Source: Lachnoclostridium phytofermentans ISDg (lineage in GTDB: Bacteria; Bacillota; Clostridia; Lachnospirales; Lachnospiraceae). From it: a stretch of DNA of 64,000 nt. The stretch is taken from positions 1,566,001-1,630,000 of the forward strand of contig NC_010001.1 in NCBI RefSeq assembly GCF_000018685.1, given 5' to 3'. Positions 26,417 to 34,520 of the stretch are shown piece by piece. Within the stretch, counting starts at the first letter, position 1. Each line of letters opens with the position of its first letter. The translations under genes and the position numbers were made by a program. The notes under the pieces were generated by a model. That model saw only the letters and a list, made by a program, of their open reading frames with translations, was not told the origin of the DNA and did no database searches.

Positions 26417-27403
26417 ATGAAAAAGATTATTAATGAACCAACGAAGGTTGTGTCAGAACTTCTCAAAGGCATGGAGCTAGCACATCCTGAGTTAGTTTAT
26501 ACAGAAAAACTAGAAGTAATTGCAAGAAGAGAAAAGTGCAACAAAGTTGCAGTAATATCAGGTGGTGGTGCAGGACATGAGCCGGCTCATGCAGGATATG
26601 TAGGAAAAGGTATGTTAGATGCTGCTATCTCTGGTAATGTATTTTCCTCGCCAAGTCCAGACAGGATTATAGAAGGTATTAAGCAGACAGATGCAGGTAA
26701 AGGCGTTTTGATGGTAATCAAGAATTATTCTGGTGATATTATGAACTTCGGACTTGCTAAGGATTTGGCAGAGCTTGAGGACATCGAGGTAGAAAGTGTT
26801 GTTGTAAGAGATGATGTCGCTGTTCCGGACAGTACTTATTCCACAGGACGCAGAGGTATAGCAGGGACTGTATTTGTTCATAAGATTGCAGGAGCAAAAG
26901 CGGAGAGTGGCGCTGATTTGCAGGAAGTAAAAGCAGCTGCTGAGAAAGCAATCGCAAATATCAGGAGTATGGGAATGGCAATGACTCCTTGTATCTTGCC
27001 AGCAGTAGGAAAGCCTGGATTTGTACTTGAAGAAAATGAAATAGAAATCGGTATGGGAATTCACGGAGAACCAGGTGTGGAGCGTACAACTGTAAAGACT
27101 GCAAAGGAAGTAGCGAAGATTTTATTAGATAAGATTTTAGTGGATTATGACTTCTCTAACAGCGAAGTGGCTTTATTAGTAAATGGTCTTGGCGGCACAC
27201 CACTTATGGAGTTATATATTCTCAATAAAGAAGTACAAGAATTATTAGCAGAACAGAATATCAAGGTATATAAGACATTGGTTGGGAACTACATGACAGC
27301 ACTTGATATGAGCGGATGTTCTATCACTTTAATGAAACTAGATGATGAGCTTAAGGAATTACTGGATGCACCTTGTAATACTCCTGGTCTTACGATTAAT
27401 TAA
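26417..27403 (+). CDS. dhaK: Dihydroxyacetone kinase subunit DhaK
   Basis: A 328-residue DAK1-domain protein, the substrate-binding subunit of dihydroxyacetone kinases. ISGGGAGHEPAHAGYVGKGMLDAA (about residues 44-67) forms the substrate pocket, and the histidine in GMGIHGEPGV (about residue 215) is the one that binds the keto group covalently in characterised DhaK. ATG 26417 follows ATGGAGGTAAAT. It is directly followed by dhaL. No DhaM phosphotransferase subunit is encoded in the window, so the phosphoryl donor (distant DhaM or ATP) is open. The place inside an amino-acid-type uptake operon is unusual and suggests a keto-sugar or related carbonyl as intermediate. Confidence 0.93.
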   Translation: MKKIINEPTKVVSELLKGMELAHPELVYTEKLEVIARREKCNKVAVISGGGAGHEPAHAGYVGKGMLDAAISGNVFSSPSPDRIIEGIKQTDAGKGVLMVIKNYSGDIMNFGLAKDLAELEDIEVESVVVRDDVAVPDSTYSTGRRGIAGTVFVHKIAGAKAESGADLQEVKAAAEKAIANIRSMGMAMTPCILPAVGKPGFVLEENEIEIGMGIHGEPGVERTTVKTAKEVAKILLDKILVDYDFSNSEVALLVNGLGGTPLMELYILNKEVQELLAEQNIKVYKTLVGNYMTALDMSGCSITLMKLDDELKELLDAPCNTPGLTIN

Positions 27404-27415
27404 GAGGTGAATGCG

Positions 27416-28063
27416 ATGGGATTTCAATTAACAAGTAAAGATTATGCTGATTATATTAGAAAAACCTATGAATTAATTTATTCTAAGGGTGATTATATTA
27501 CTGCTTTAGACAGCGCAACTGGAGATGGAGATCACTGGACCAATATCAATATGGGCTTTGAAAAATTAGTTGAAGTTGCTGAAGAGTTAGAGCAAAAGAG
27601 CGTATTTGAGGAGTTTATGCAGATTGGAACAATTATGATGTCAGTAATCGGTGGTTCTTCCGGTGTACTTTATGGAAGTGCTTATCTGGCTGCGGCTAAG
27701 GTATTGAAGGAAAAAGAGTCGATTGGTAATGAAGAATTATGTCAGGTGTTAGATGCAATGTTACAGGCAATTATATCCAGAGGTAATGCACAGAAGGGCT
27801 GGAAGACAATGATTGATTGTTTGGCCCCTGCAGTAGAATGTTATCAGGCTTGTATCGCACAGGGACTTGATGAAAAAGTGACAGCAGATCAAGTAAAACA
27901 AGCTGCAATTGATGGTGCTGAGAGCACCAGGGATATGGAAGCAGTGAGAGGCAGAGCTACCTATCAGGCAAATAAAGGCGTTGGACATCTTGACCCAGGA
28001 GCAGTAACCATGTCTTATCAGATTGCAACTTTAATGGATTTTGTGAAAGAACATTGTGAATAA
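27416..28063 (+). CDS. dhaL: Dihydroxyacetone kinase subunit DhaL
   Basis: A 215-residue DAK2-domain protein that holds the nucleotide and phosphorylates the ketone bound to DhaK. The magnesium-binding motif ATGDGDHWTNINMG (about residues 35-48) is kept, except that the usual GDGDHG has Trp for Gly; GGSSGVLYGSAYL and DPGAVTMSYQI follow as in the family. ATG 27416 has GAGGTG six bases upstream; GTG 27407 in frame overlaps that site. It lies 12 bp after dhaK and 79 bp before the thiazoline hydrolase-like gene. Confidence 0.92.
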   Translation: MGFQLTSKDYADYIRKTYELIYSKGDYITALDSATGDGDHWTNINMGFEKLVEVAEELEQKSVFEEFMQIGTIMMSVIGGSSGVLYGSAYLAAAKVLKEKESIGNEELCQVLDAMLQAIISRGNAQKGWKTMIDCLAPAVECYQACIAQGLDEKVTADQVKQAAIDGAESTRDMEAVRGRATYQANKGVGHLDPGAVTMSYQIATLMDFVKEHCE

Positions 28064-28142
28064 TAGGCTATTAATCTAGGTGATTAAAAATATAAATAGC
28101 AAAATTAAAAAAAATACAAAATAAGAAAAGGAGTACATAATT

Positions 28143-28628
28143 ATGATTAAGAATGAAGCAAGTGACAGAGGACAACATATTAAGGATTTACGTGATGCAA
28201 TTGAACATAGAGCAACATGGTTCTATTACTTAGTGCAAGAAGCGAAAAAAAGAGGTTTAGATTATGATTTTGCAAGTGATGCAATTACTGCCTGTGGTTG
28301 TTTTCATGGCGATAGCAAATACACAAAGACAGATGACTTAAAAGCATTTGCACCTGAGTTTGTCAGCGACAATGTATGTAATATCTTTGAGATGGATACA
28401 GAAGTTACGGACGATGAATTTAACATTACATTCCACTATTGTCCATTAGTAGCTGCATGGAAGAAATTAACGGATGACGAAGAGGAAATTGCAAAGTTAT
28501 GTGATATTGCAATGGATGGTGATAGAGGTATTTGTAGCACATTTCCCGATTTCGAGTTTGAGTTAGGGAAAACGATTGCTAAGGGAGATCCAATCTGTGA
28601 GGTTTGTTTCCGTAAGAAACAGAAATAA
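28143..28628 (+). CDS. L-2-amino-thiazoline-4-carboxylate hydrolase-like protein
   Basis: A 161-residue soluble protein. The segments FNITFHYCPLVAAWKKL, CDIAMDGDRGI and GDPICEVCFRK match what I know of the ATC-hydrolase family (Pfam ATC_hydrolase), whose Pseudomonas founder opens the ring of L-2-amino-thiazoline-4-carboxylate on the way to L-cysteine. Conserved cysteines and histidine in HYCPL and the DGDR motif probably form the active site. ATG 28143 follows AAAAGGAG. It is the last gene of the operon that begins with a cysteine desulfidase-like gene, so product and consumer of cysteine are in one transcript. Family members in clostridia are mostly untested, so the exact substrate is an inference. 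Confidence 0.8.
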   Translation: MIKNEASDRGQHIKDLRDAIEHRATWFYYLVQEAKKRGLDYDFASDAITACGCFHGDSKYTKTDDLKAFAPEFVSDNVCNIFEMDTEVTDDEFNITFHYCPLVAAWKKLTDDEEEIAKLCDIAMDGDRGICSTFPDFEFELGKTIAKGDPICEVCFRKKQK

Positions 28629-28633
28629 GTTGA

Positions 28634-28680
28634 GAGGGGTAACTGCGGGAGACTACTTTTGCAGTTCCCCTTTCTTTTGT
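28634..28680 (+). terminator. Terminator of the 20.4-28.6 kb operon
   Basis: AGGGGTAACTGC pairs with GCAGTTCCCCT (one bulged base), followed by TTTCTTTTG. It closes the operon six bases after its last stop codon, so the following regulator has its own promoter. Confidence 0.8.
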
Positions 28681-28833
28681 AAAGAGATACATTAAGGGTT
28701 AAACCGAAAAATCGTTGAACAATATCAGTATATTAAAGAAGTACATAAAATTTTATTAGTTAATTATAGAAGTAAGACTCTGCTTGATTTGTCTTTTATA
28801 ATATGAAATAATAAAATTTGGGAGGTGTAAATA

Positions 28834-30525
28834 ATGTGGTTGGAAACAATTCTTGGATCAATCAAAGAATTTGTGGTTAGATTTTCTGATATTATCTCAA
28901 ATACTGTTGATTCCGATGTAATTATCGCGGATAATAACCTAAAAATAGTAGGAAGTAAATTTCGATACTTTACTCTATATAATGAAATAGAAGTAGGATC
29001 TTTAATATCTGAGGTAATTTCAAAAAAAGAAAAAGTTATAGTAAAGGATAAGGGTGATATTAAATCCTGTAGGCAATGTGAACAATTTCAAGATTGTAAG
29101 ATGATAGGATTTGTAGGGGTACCAATTTATTATAAGGACTGTGTGGTAGGGGCTATTGCTTTGTTATTACCACAGCACCGGGTAGAGTCTTTGTTTCAGA
29201 CAATTGATACATCAATAGAGTTTTTAGAAAACATGGCAGAGCTTTTATCTGGTAAGATCGAGTACTATAATCAAAACCAATCTCTTAGCCAAATTATTGT
29301 TGAACGTGAAGCAATGATGGATTTACTATCAGACGCTGTTGTATTTACGGATTATTATGGTAATATCCAGCACTGTAATAGCAGATTTAAGAAGCTTTTT
29401 ACATCGGGTAAAAACGTAAACGGTAAACAGTTACAAGAATTATTGCCACATGCTATCTTTGAAGAATATTTTAGTGAGTACAATGAGTTAAAAAATATAA
29501 GAGTATACATATCTTGCGGATCGTATTCGTTCTATGGATTTGTATCTAGTAAACAAGTAATAGTAAATGGAAAAGAATATGGAATCATGTTTGTGTTTGA
29601 AACGATGAATCAGGTTCAGAAAAATGTTCAGTTATCAGAGAAAGGTTCTATGGTAACATTAAAATGGGCAGAATGGATTTATCCACGTGATATTATACAA
29701 AAATCAAAAGCCTTGGCTGTGACAGGAAAGACAATTTTAATTAGCAGCAAGAATAGAAATCTAAGTGAATTACTTACAAAAGGAATTACCAATTTCTCAG
29801 AACGAAGCCTAAACGGTCTTAAAATCCTATTTTGTGATAATATGTACCGAGATTTATTAAATGTTTTTTTATTTGATGAGTTTGGTGAATTAAGAGATGC
29901 TAATAATGGGACAATGTTAATCCACGATGTAGAGAACTTACCACTCTATGTTCAGGAACGACTTTTGTATTTTATAAAAACTGGTAATATTAAGTTAAAT
30001 AACAATACAAGTGTCAAATCTGATGTTCGACTCATCTTTTCTTCCACAGGTGATTTAAGAGAACTCGCCAAGAAGGGGCTGTTTTTAGAAGAGTTATACT
30101 ATCATATTTCAGAAAATGAAATCATAGTTCCAAATCTGCAAGACGATATGACATTATTTCAACTTTTGGTCAACTCAGGGTTAAGTTATTACGGTAAAAT
30201 ATATCAAAACAATAATGTTTCCTTGGATAAGGAAGTGCTTGAATACCTCTTTCGTTCTAACTTTAAGGAGAATCTCAATCAGTTGGAATCAGTTTTGGAG
30301 TCCATTGTAAGAAAGAATGAGAATGAAGTTACGTTAAACGACATCAATGATATGGGGCTTTACATAGAAACAAATCAGAATGATATATCTTTAAGTACTT
30401 TTGAAATGGAGAAGATATCAGAATTGTTGAAAACGGGATGTAGTAAATCAGAAATTGCCAGACGCCTTGGAATAGGAAGAGCAACTCTTTATCGAAAGCT
30501 TGTAGAATATGGATTATCTGATTAG
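28834..30525 (+). CDS. Enhancer-binding-protein-like regulator with degenerate AAA+ domain
   Basis: A 563-residue regulator. A GAF-like domain (about 15-150) holds a cysteine cluster, C79-x2-C82-x5-C88, a possible iron-sulfur, zinc or redox site. A PAS-like domain follows (about 155-265), then a region colinear with the sigma-54 AAA+ domain (about 285-480: GTMLIHDVENLP in place of GGTLFLDEI, DVRLIFSSTGDLRELAKKG, ENEIIVPNLQ) but without a Walker A loop and without GAFTGA. The C-terminus is a Fis-type helix-turn-helix, SKSEIARRLGIGRATLYRKL. It therefore cannot act as a normal ATP-driven sigma-54 activator. It sits 205 bp after the operon and is the likely regulator of it. ATG 28834 follows GGGAGG. 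Confidence 0.85.
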   Translation: MWLETILGSIKEFVVRFSDIISNTVDSDVIIADNNLKIVGSKFRYFTLYNEIEVGSLISEVISKKEKVIVKDKGDIKSCRQCEQFQDCKMIGFVGVPIYYKDCVVGAIALLLPQHRVESLFQTIDTSIEFLENMAELLSGKIEYYNQNQSLSQIIVEREAMMDLLSDAVVFTDYYGNIQHCNSRFKKLFTSGKNVNGKQLQELLPHAIFEEYFSEYNELKNIRVYISCGSYSFYGFVSSKQVIVNGKEYGIMFVFETMNQVQKNVQLSEKGSMVTLKWAEWIYPRDIIQKSKALAVTGKTILISSKNRNLSELLTKGITNFSERSLNGLKILFCDNMYRDLLNVFLFDEFGELRDANNGTMLIHDVENLPLYVQERLLYFIKTGNIKLNNNTSVKSDVRLIFSSTGDLRELAKKGLFLEELYYHISENEIIVPNLQDDMTLFQLLVNSGLSYYGKIYQNNNVSLDKEVLEYLFRSNFKENLNQLESVLESIVRKNENEVTLNDINDMGLYIETNQNDISLSTFEMEKISELLKTGCSKSEIARRLGIGRATLYRKLVEYGLSD

Positions 30526-30607
30526 ATAAGATTAGGAAACTTAGATAAATTTAGGAGCCAACGGAAGAATTAATATATGCACTTAATTGTTTCAAATTAT
30601 AAAAGAT

Positions 30608-30660
30608 GCTTTTGTAAGATAGGTGAGTAATCATCTGTTAAGCAAAAGCTTTTTTATTTT
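30608..30660 (+). terminator. Terminator after the regulator gene
   Basis: GCTTTTG (30608-30614) pairs with CAAAAGC (30643-30649), with an inner GAT/ATC stem, then TTTTTTATTTT. Confidence 0.75.
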
Positions 30661-30866
30661 AAAACGCATCAAAAAAAGACATTGCACAAAGTAAAAGTTT
30701 TGTTTACAATATGGTAAAAAGAGTAATGTATGATAATGTCGATTTTATAAGTTCCGTCGAATTCTTATTAAATTATTCACCGGAATAAGGTTTGACAGTT
30801 GGAAGCATTCTTTAAGAAAGTTTAGCATTTAACATTAGAGGAACCTAAATGAAGGAGGAATAAGAA

Positions 30867-31529
30867 GTGAATGTAGAAGAATATAAAAAACTTGTTGAAG
30901 CCAAGAAAAATAATGGAGAAAACATAGGAGCAGCACATAACGAATTTAACAGAGTATGGGCAAAAGATAGAAAGGGTAAGATGCCATATATGCTTAAGGT
31001 ATTTTTATTTTCCTTTCTTTATGTAATTGCGATAATGATTTTAATGTTTGTTTTTGACGCAATTTCAGAAGAATATAGTCTATTGTTATTGCTACTTACA
31101 GTTATCGCGTCCATCCCTATATTCGTTATATTTATTAAGAAAAATATGAGTAATTTTACTACTTATATTTTATACGATGGCGACTTACATCGCTTGTTAT
31201 ATACGAAGCGAAATCTATCGATAACGTCAGATGTATTACCAATTCAATTACTTGGTGCTGCTTTAGCAATGTCCGGAGCGAATAAAGCGGTAAATAATGC
31301 TGCCAATGCGGGAGTAAATATCGAGAAAACAATCAATGAGATGAGCAATGATCCCAATACATGGCGTATTGATAGGATAAAGGAGCTTAAAGTACATAAA
31401 CATGGATTTAAAGCAAAGGTATTAGTTACAGTGGTCATGACGAATAAAACAAAATCTAAGAAGATAAGTGTAATGGATGATTATATTGATTATCCTTTAT
31501 TATTAGATACTGTTAAAAATTTAAAGTGA
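30867..31529 (+). CDS. Unknown membrane protein
   Basis: A 220-residue protein I do not recognise. Two adjacent hydrophobic segments (about residues 42-62 and 71-91) form a hairpin, preceded by a charged 40-residue cytoplasmic head and followed by a soluble tail of about 120 residues with an Ala/Asn-rich middle (residues 130-155). GTG 30867 is the start, with AAGGAGG eight bases upstream; a nearby ATG is out of frame. It is flanked by terminators on both sides, so it is transcribed alone. Confidence 0.75.
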   Translation: MNVEEYKKLVEAKKNNGENIGAAHNEFNRVWAKDRKGKMPYMLKVFLFSFLYVIAIMILMFVFDAISEEYSLLLLLLTVIASIPIFVIFIKKNMSNFTTYILYDGDLHRLLYTKRNLSITSDVLPIQLLGAALAMSGANKAVNNAANAGVNIEKTINEMSNDPNTWRIDRIKELKVHKHGFKAKVLVTVVMTNKTKSKKISVMDDYIDYPLLLDTVKNLK

Positions 31530-31570
31530 ACATCTACATATTTTGATTAAAGATATTTTAAAAGAATACG

Positions 31571-31606
31571 AAAAGGCCAGGTGATTATGTTGCTTGGTCT
31601 TTTTTA
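31571..31606 (+). terminator. Terminator
   Basis: AAAAGGCCAGG pairs with CTTGGTCTTTT (two G-U pairs) around an 11-base loop and runs into TTTTTT. It follows the unknown membrane protein gene. Confidence 0.7.
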
Positions 31607-31742
31607 TATTATAAAATATAATTTATAAGGTCATGCTAGTTTTAATTTTAACGATTTTTTAACATATTAAATATATAAAATTAGGAGACAAAAATGAAAA
31701 ACTATTATATAATGTAAATTGTTTTGGAAAGGAATATGGAAA

Positions 31743-32132
31743 ATGGATAAGATTGACATACTAAGATCATTAAAAGATATGTTTGATAATGATTCAGAAA
31801 AAGAAGAAAAGTACAGTATTGAAACAAAACAAATAGATAAAGCCAATTACTTATCGTTAGTTGCAAACGATAGGAGGACATTTATCCAAACACATCCAGA
31901 TTATGAAACTTTTTTAAATCTTCTAAGATTTCATAATACGAAAGCCTCGAATTATGTAGCTAATAAATTAAATGAAAATAAGACAAAGTTTTTTGTTGAG
32001 TTTACTGATACTGAAAAAGAAAAATTTTTAGATGACACTAGAGATTTATATCGAAGATTAGTTAATGCAAATTCAATGAATGTAGTAATAATTGAAGATA
32101 TGATAGTTGAATGGGTAAATAATCTATTTTAA
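31743..32132 (+). CDS. Unknown small acidic protein
   Basis: A 129-residue soluble, charged protein with no family I recognise. It is predicted largely helical from its composition, with no signal peptide or membrane segment. ATG 31743 is chosen (GAAAGGAA upstream); an in-frame TTG eight codons earlier is possible. A TATAAT element lies at 31707-31712 and a bidirectional terminator follows. Single-gene unit between other unknown genes, with lower G+C than its surroundings, as are the next two genes, which may mark accessory DNA. Confidence 0.7.
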   Translation: MDKIDILRSLKDMFDNDSEKEEKYSIETKQIDKANYLSLVANDRRTFIQTHPDYETFLNLLRFHNTKASNYVANKLNENKTKFFVEFTDTEKEKFLDDTRDLYRRLVNANSMNVVIIEDMIVEWVNNLF

Positions 32133-32206
32133 ATTACTTATTAAGACGAAGTTACTGGAGTACTAGATTCTAATGTTAGTGATAGATAATTACATATAAG
32201 GATAAT

Positions 32207-32242
32207 AAGATGACTGCTCCCTTGAAGCAGTCATCTTGTTAA
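32207..32242. terminator. Bidirectional terminator
   Basis: AAGATGACTGCT (32207-32218) and AGCAGTCATCTT (32226-32237) form a perfect 12-bp stem with a 7-base loop between converging genes. Confidence 0.82.
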
Positions 32243-32301
32243 GTTATTCTATTAAATTTCTAAATTTTTCTATGTATTTAAGACAGACATTTCCTTTTTT
32301 A

Positions 32302-32955
32302 TTATTGGTTCAACCTTTCCGCTTCCTCTTCAGTATTATATAAAGCAAGCCTTAGCAATACCGCATAATCAATGTTTTTCAATAGATCCTCTTGCTCTGC
32401 TATTGATTCGCATTGTATGTCTTTTATACCGTTTACACTTAAATAAAAAAATCTTGCTGCCAATATATATTCTTTTCCTGATTCAAGTTTCATTTTATCT
32501 TTTTGGCTGTCACCTATGACACTTTGTGACCTGAAATCAAACGTTGTATTATCAGGAAATTGAAAATAACGAGGATTTAATAAAGTTCTAAGACCTTGAG
32601 CATCAGTCATTAAATTCCATTCAACACCTTCCCATGCTGAATAATCATTTTTTATAGTGTTTGAATTGATATACAAACCATAAGTTTCTGATGTTCCTCC
32701 ATATGATATAGTATAAGAATTAGTTTTTTCACCCTTGATCCATTCTTCTAGATAAAGAGCTTGTCCTCCAATGTCATTACCGAACTCAAAATTCAATTCA
32801 GCAAACATATCCCCTGAAAAACTAGCAATAACTTTCTCACGCTCTGTTAACCCTATATTCATTACTGTATTCTTGTTTTTACTTGAGCATCCAATCATCG
32901 AAGTACTTAAAAGTGCTAATATGATTAGTACAAACTTATAAAATCGCTTATTCAT
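32302..32955 (-). CDS. Unknown lipoprotein
   Basis: A 217-residue secreted lipoprotein. A lysine/arginine-rich start is followed by a hydrophobic stretch and the lipobox SMIGC (Cys about residue 23), then a polar Ser/Lys/Asn linker. The mature part shows no family I recognise. ATG 32955 is chosen, with GAGGATGAG as ribosome site; the frame stays open to an earlier GTG that would only lengthen the signal peptide. Monocistronic, converging on the preceding gene. Confidence 0.75.
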   Translation of the reverse strand: MNKRFYKFVLIILALLSTSMIGCSSKNKNTVMNIGLTEREKVIASFSGDMFAELNFEFGNDIGGQALYLEEWIKGEKTNSYTISYGGTSETYGLYINSNTIKNDYSAWEGVEWNLMTDAQGLRTLLNPRYFQFPDNTTFDFRSQSVIGDSQKDKMKLESGKEYILAARFFYLSVNGIKDIQCESIAEQEDLLKNIDYAVLLRLALYNTEEEAERLNQ

Positions 32956-33233
32956 ATAACATCTCATCCTCACTCTAATTAATATTTACTTAGTTTCTAC
33001 AATTAATCTCTAATCAACACAAAAAATCTACAGTTGTCAAATACTATACTTACTATAAATTGTAACTCATAACCATTTTTAAGGCAACCATGTTTAACAT
33101 ATATTACCACAAAGTAATTATTAATATATTATAATGAGGTTAAAGAATATAAAAGGGTTCGAGGTTTAAGTAGATTATTATAACACTAATGTTTTAAACA
33201 TTATTCTATACAGGGAGGAAGAGGTAAAAAATT

Positions 33234-34040
33234 ATGAAATATATGACATTTAATTCATCATGTTCTTTTGCAGGATTAGCTAATATGCTGTCATTATATG
33301 ATGTAGATACCGATGATAAGACAATAGCAAGAAAGATGAGACTACCGTTTTTATTTAGTAAAATAGAGGATAGTTACATCGCTGGGCCAATGTTGCAAGA
33401 AGCAAAATGGTTCAATTTATTTTTGAAACCAATCGGGTTTCAGATGTCAGAAAAGGAAGTTGAAGTAGAACAGTTATGTTCTTATCTTTCTAACATAAAA
33501 TGTGCTATGTTAGGAATTTACATAAAACCAATGATTAAACATGCTGTCATATATACTAGAAAATTAAATGATAAGTACTGTTTCCTAAATAATAAATGGG
33601 AGAATTCTGATGAAGAGGAAACTATCATGATGACAGAAGAGGAATTGTTTGAAAGGCTAGATCTAACAACAACGGTGGCTACATTGAGTAGAGTTGAACC
33701 AGAAGTCGTAGATATCAAATCATCCATGAAAAATTCAATATCAGTTCTAAATAGTCTACAAAATGATATAAATACATTCTGCAATATAACAAGAAATCCT
33801 GAAGAATTAAGAGTAGCCATGAATTTCTTATTTAGACCAATATTACTGGATGGAATAACAATGCTAGAATTAATAAATCAAGATGAAATCTGTAATAAAT
33901 TAAAATATGTTCAAAAAGAGTTACTTGGTGCTATTAAGGGAACAGAGTCAATTTTATTGAGTAAAAAACTATCTCTACCTATATTAAACAATGCTATAGA
34001 CGATTATGTTAATTTGATAAAAAAGAATTTAAACTTATGA
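33234..34040 (+). CDS. C39-like (papain-fold) protein of unknown role
   Basis: A 268-residue protein without signal peptide. The N-terminal half looks like a peptidase C39/BtrH-N domain: a cysteine in NSSCSFAGLANML (Cys10, followed by a helix), a double-glycine-peptidase-like DKTIARKMRLP segment, and later KHAVIYTRKLNDKYCFLNN with the expected catalytic histidine (about residue 103) and an Asn. The C-terminal 110 residues are helical and have no family I know. No ABC transporter or leader peptide gene is adjacent, unlike bacteriocin-processing C39 proteins, so an intracellular hydrolase or acyltransferase role is more likely. ATG 33234 follows AGGGAGGAAGAGG. Confidence 0.6.
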   Translation: MKYMTFNSSCSFAGLANMLSLYDVDTDDKTIARKMRLPFLFSKIEDSYIAGPMLQEAKWFNLFLKPIGFQMSEKEVEVEQLCSYLSNIKCAMLGIYIKPMIKHAVIYTRKLNDKYCFLNNKWENSDEEETIMMTEEELFERLDLTTTVATLSRVEPEVVDIKSSMKNSISVLNSLQNDINTFCNITRNPEELRVAMNFLFRPILLDGITMLELINQDEICNKLKYVQKELLGAIKGTESILLSKKLSLPILNNAIDDYVNLIKKNLNL

Positions 34041-34094
34041 AAGGATTTTTATTTAAATAAATATTAGAGAAAAATTAGAAATTGATTAACCATA

Positions 34095-34128
34095 TTGACA
34101 GTACAATATTATACGGTGTATAGTATTG
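34095..34128 (+). promoter_or_regulatory. Promoter with palindromic PadR operator
   Basis: TTGACA (34095-34100), 18-base spacer and TATAGT (34119-34124). A palindrome CAATATTATAC-GGT-GTATAGTATTG (34104-34128, one mismatch in 11-bp arms) covers the spacer and -10 box, the place for an autorepressor. The PadR-family gene 75 bp downstream is its probable binder. Confidence 0.72.
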
Positions 34129-34202
34129 TCATCGGAATAATATTATAATTAAAAAAGGGAAGAATAAAGAATAATATGATAATAGTAAAAGGAGTTGATA
34201 TC

Positions 34203-34520
34203 ATGGTTTTTAATACAGGATCCGCACTGTTGGACGCAATTGTGCTGGCTGCGGTTTCTAAGGAACCGGAAGGAACTTATGGATATAAAATAACACAGGA
34301 TGTAAGGGAAGCAATTGAAATTTCGGAATCTACGCTATACCCGGTACTTCGTAGATTACAAAAAGATGATTGTTTAGAAGTGTATGATATGGAAATTGCG
34401 GGAAGAAATCGAAGGTATTATAAAGTAACACCACAAGGACGGATACAGCTTCAGCTGTATTGCTCAGAGTGGAAAAACTATTCCGCAAAGATTAGTAAAA
34501 TTTTTGAGGGGGTGGCGTAG
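34203..34520 (+). CDS. PadR-family transcriptional regulator
   Basis: A 105-residue winged-helix regulator. LLDAIVLAAVSKEPEGTYGYKITQDV, ISESTLYPVLRRLQKDDCLEVYD and GRNRRYYKVTPQGR are the PadR recognition-helix and wing signatures. ATG 34203 is preferred because AAAGGAG lies eight bases upstream. It is directly followed (no gap) by the HAAS/DUF1700 gene, a pairing common in Firmicutes, in which PadR proteins repress envelope-related operons together with their own gene. A palindrome on the promoter supports autoregulation. Confidence 0.93.
   Translation: MVFNTGSALLDAIVLAAVSKEPEGTYGYKITQDVREAIEISESTLYPVLRRLQKDDCLEVYDMEIAGRNRRYYKVTPQGRIQLQLYCSEWKNYSAKISKIFEGVA

Noticed and set aside
28834..30525. 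Active sigma-54 enhancer-binding protein
   Set aside because: No Walker A loop and no GAFTGA motif; a -24/-12 promoter was not found before the neighbouring operon.
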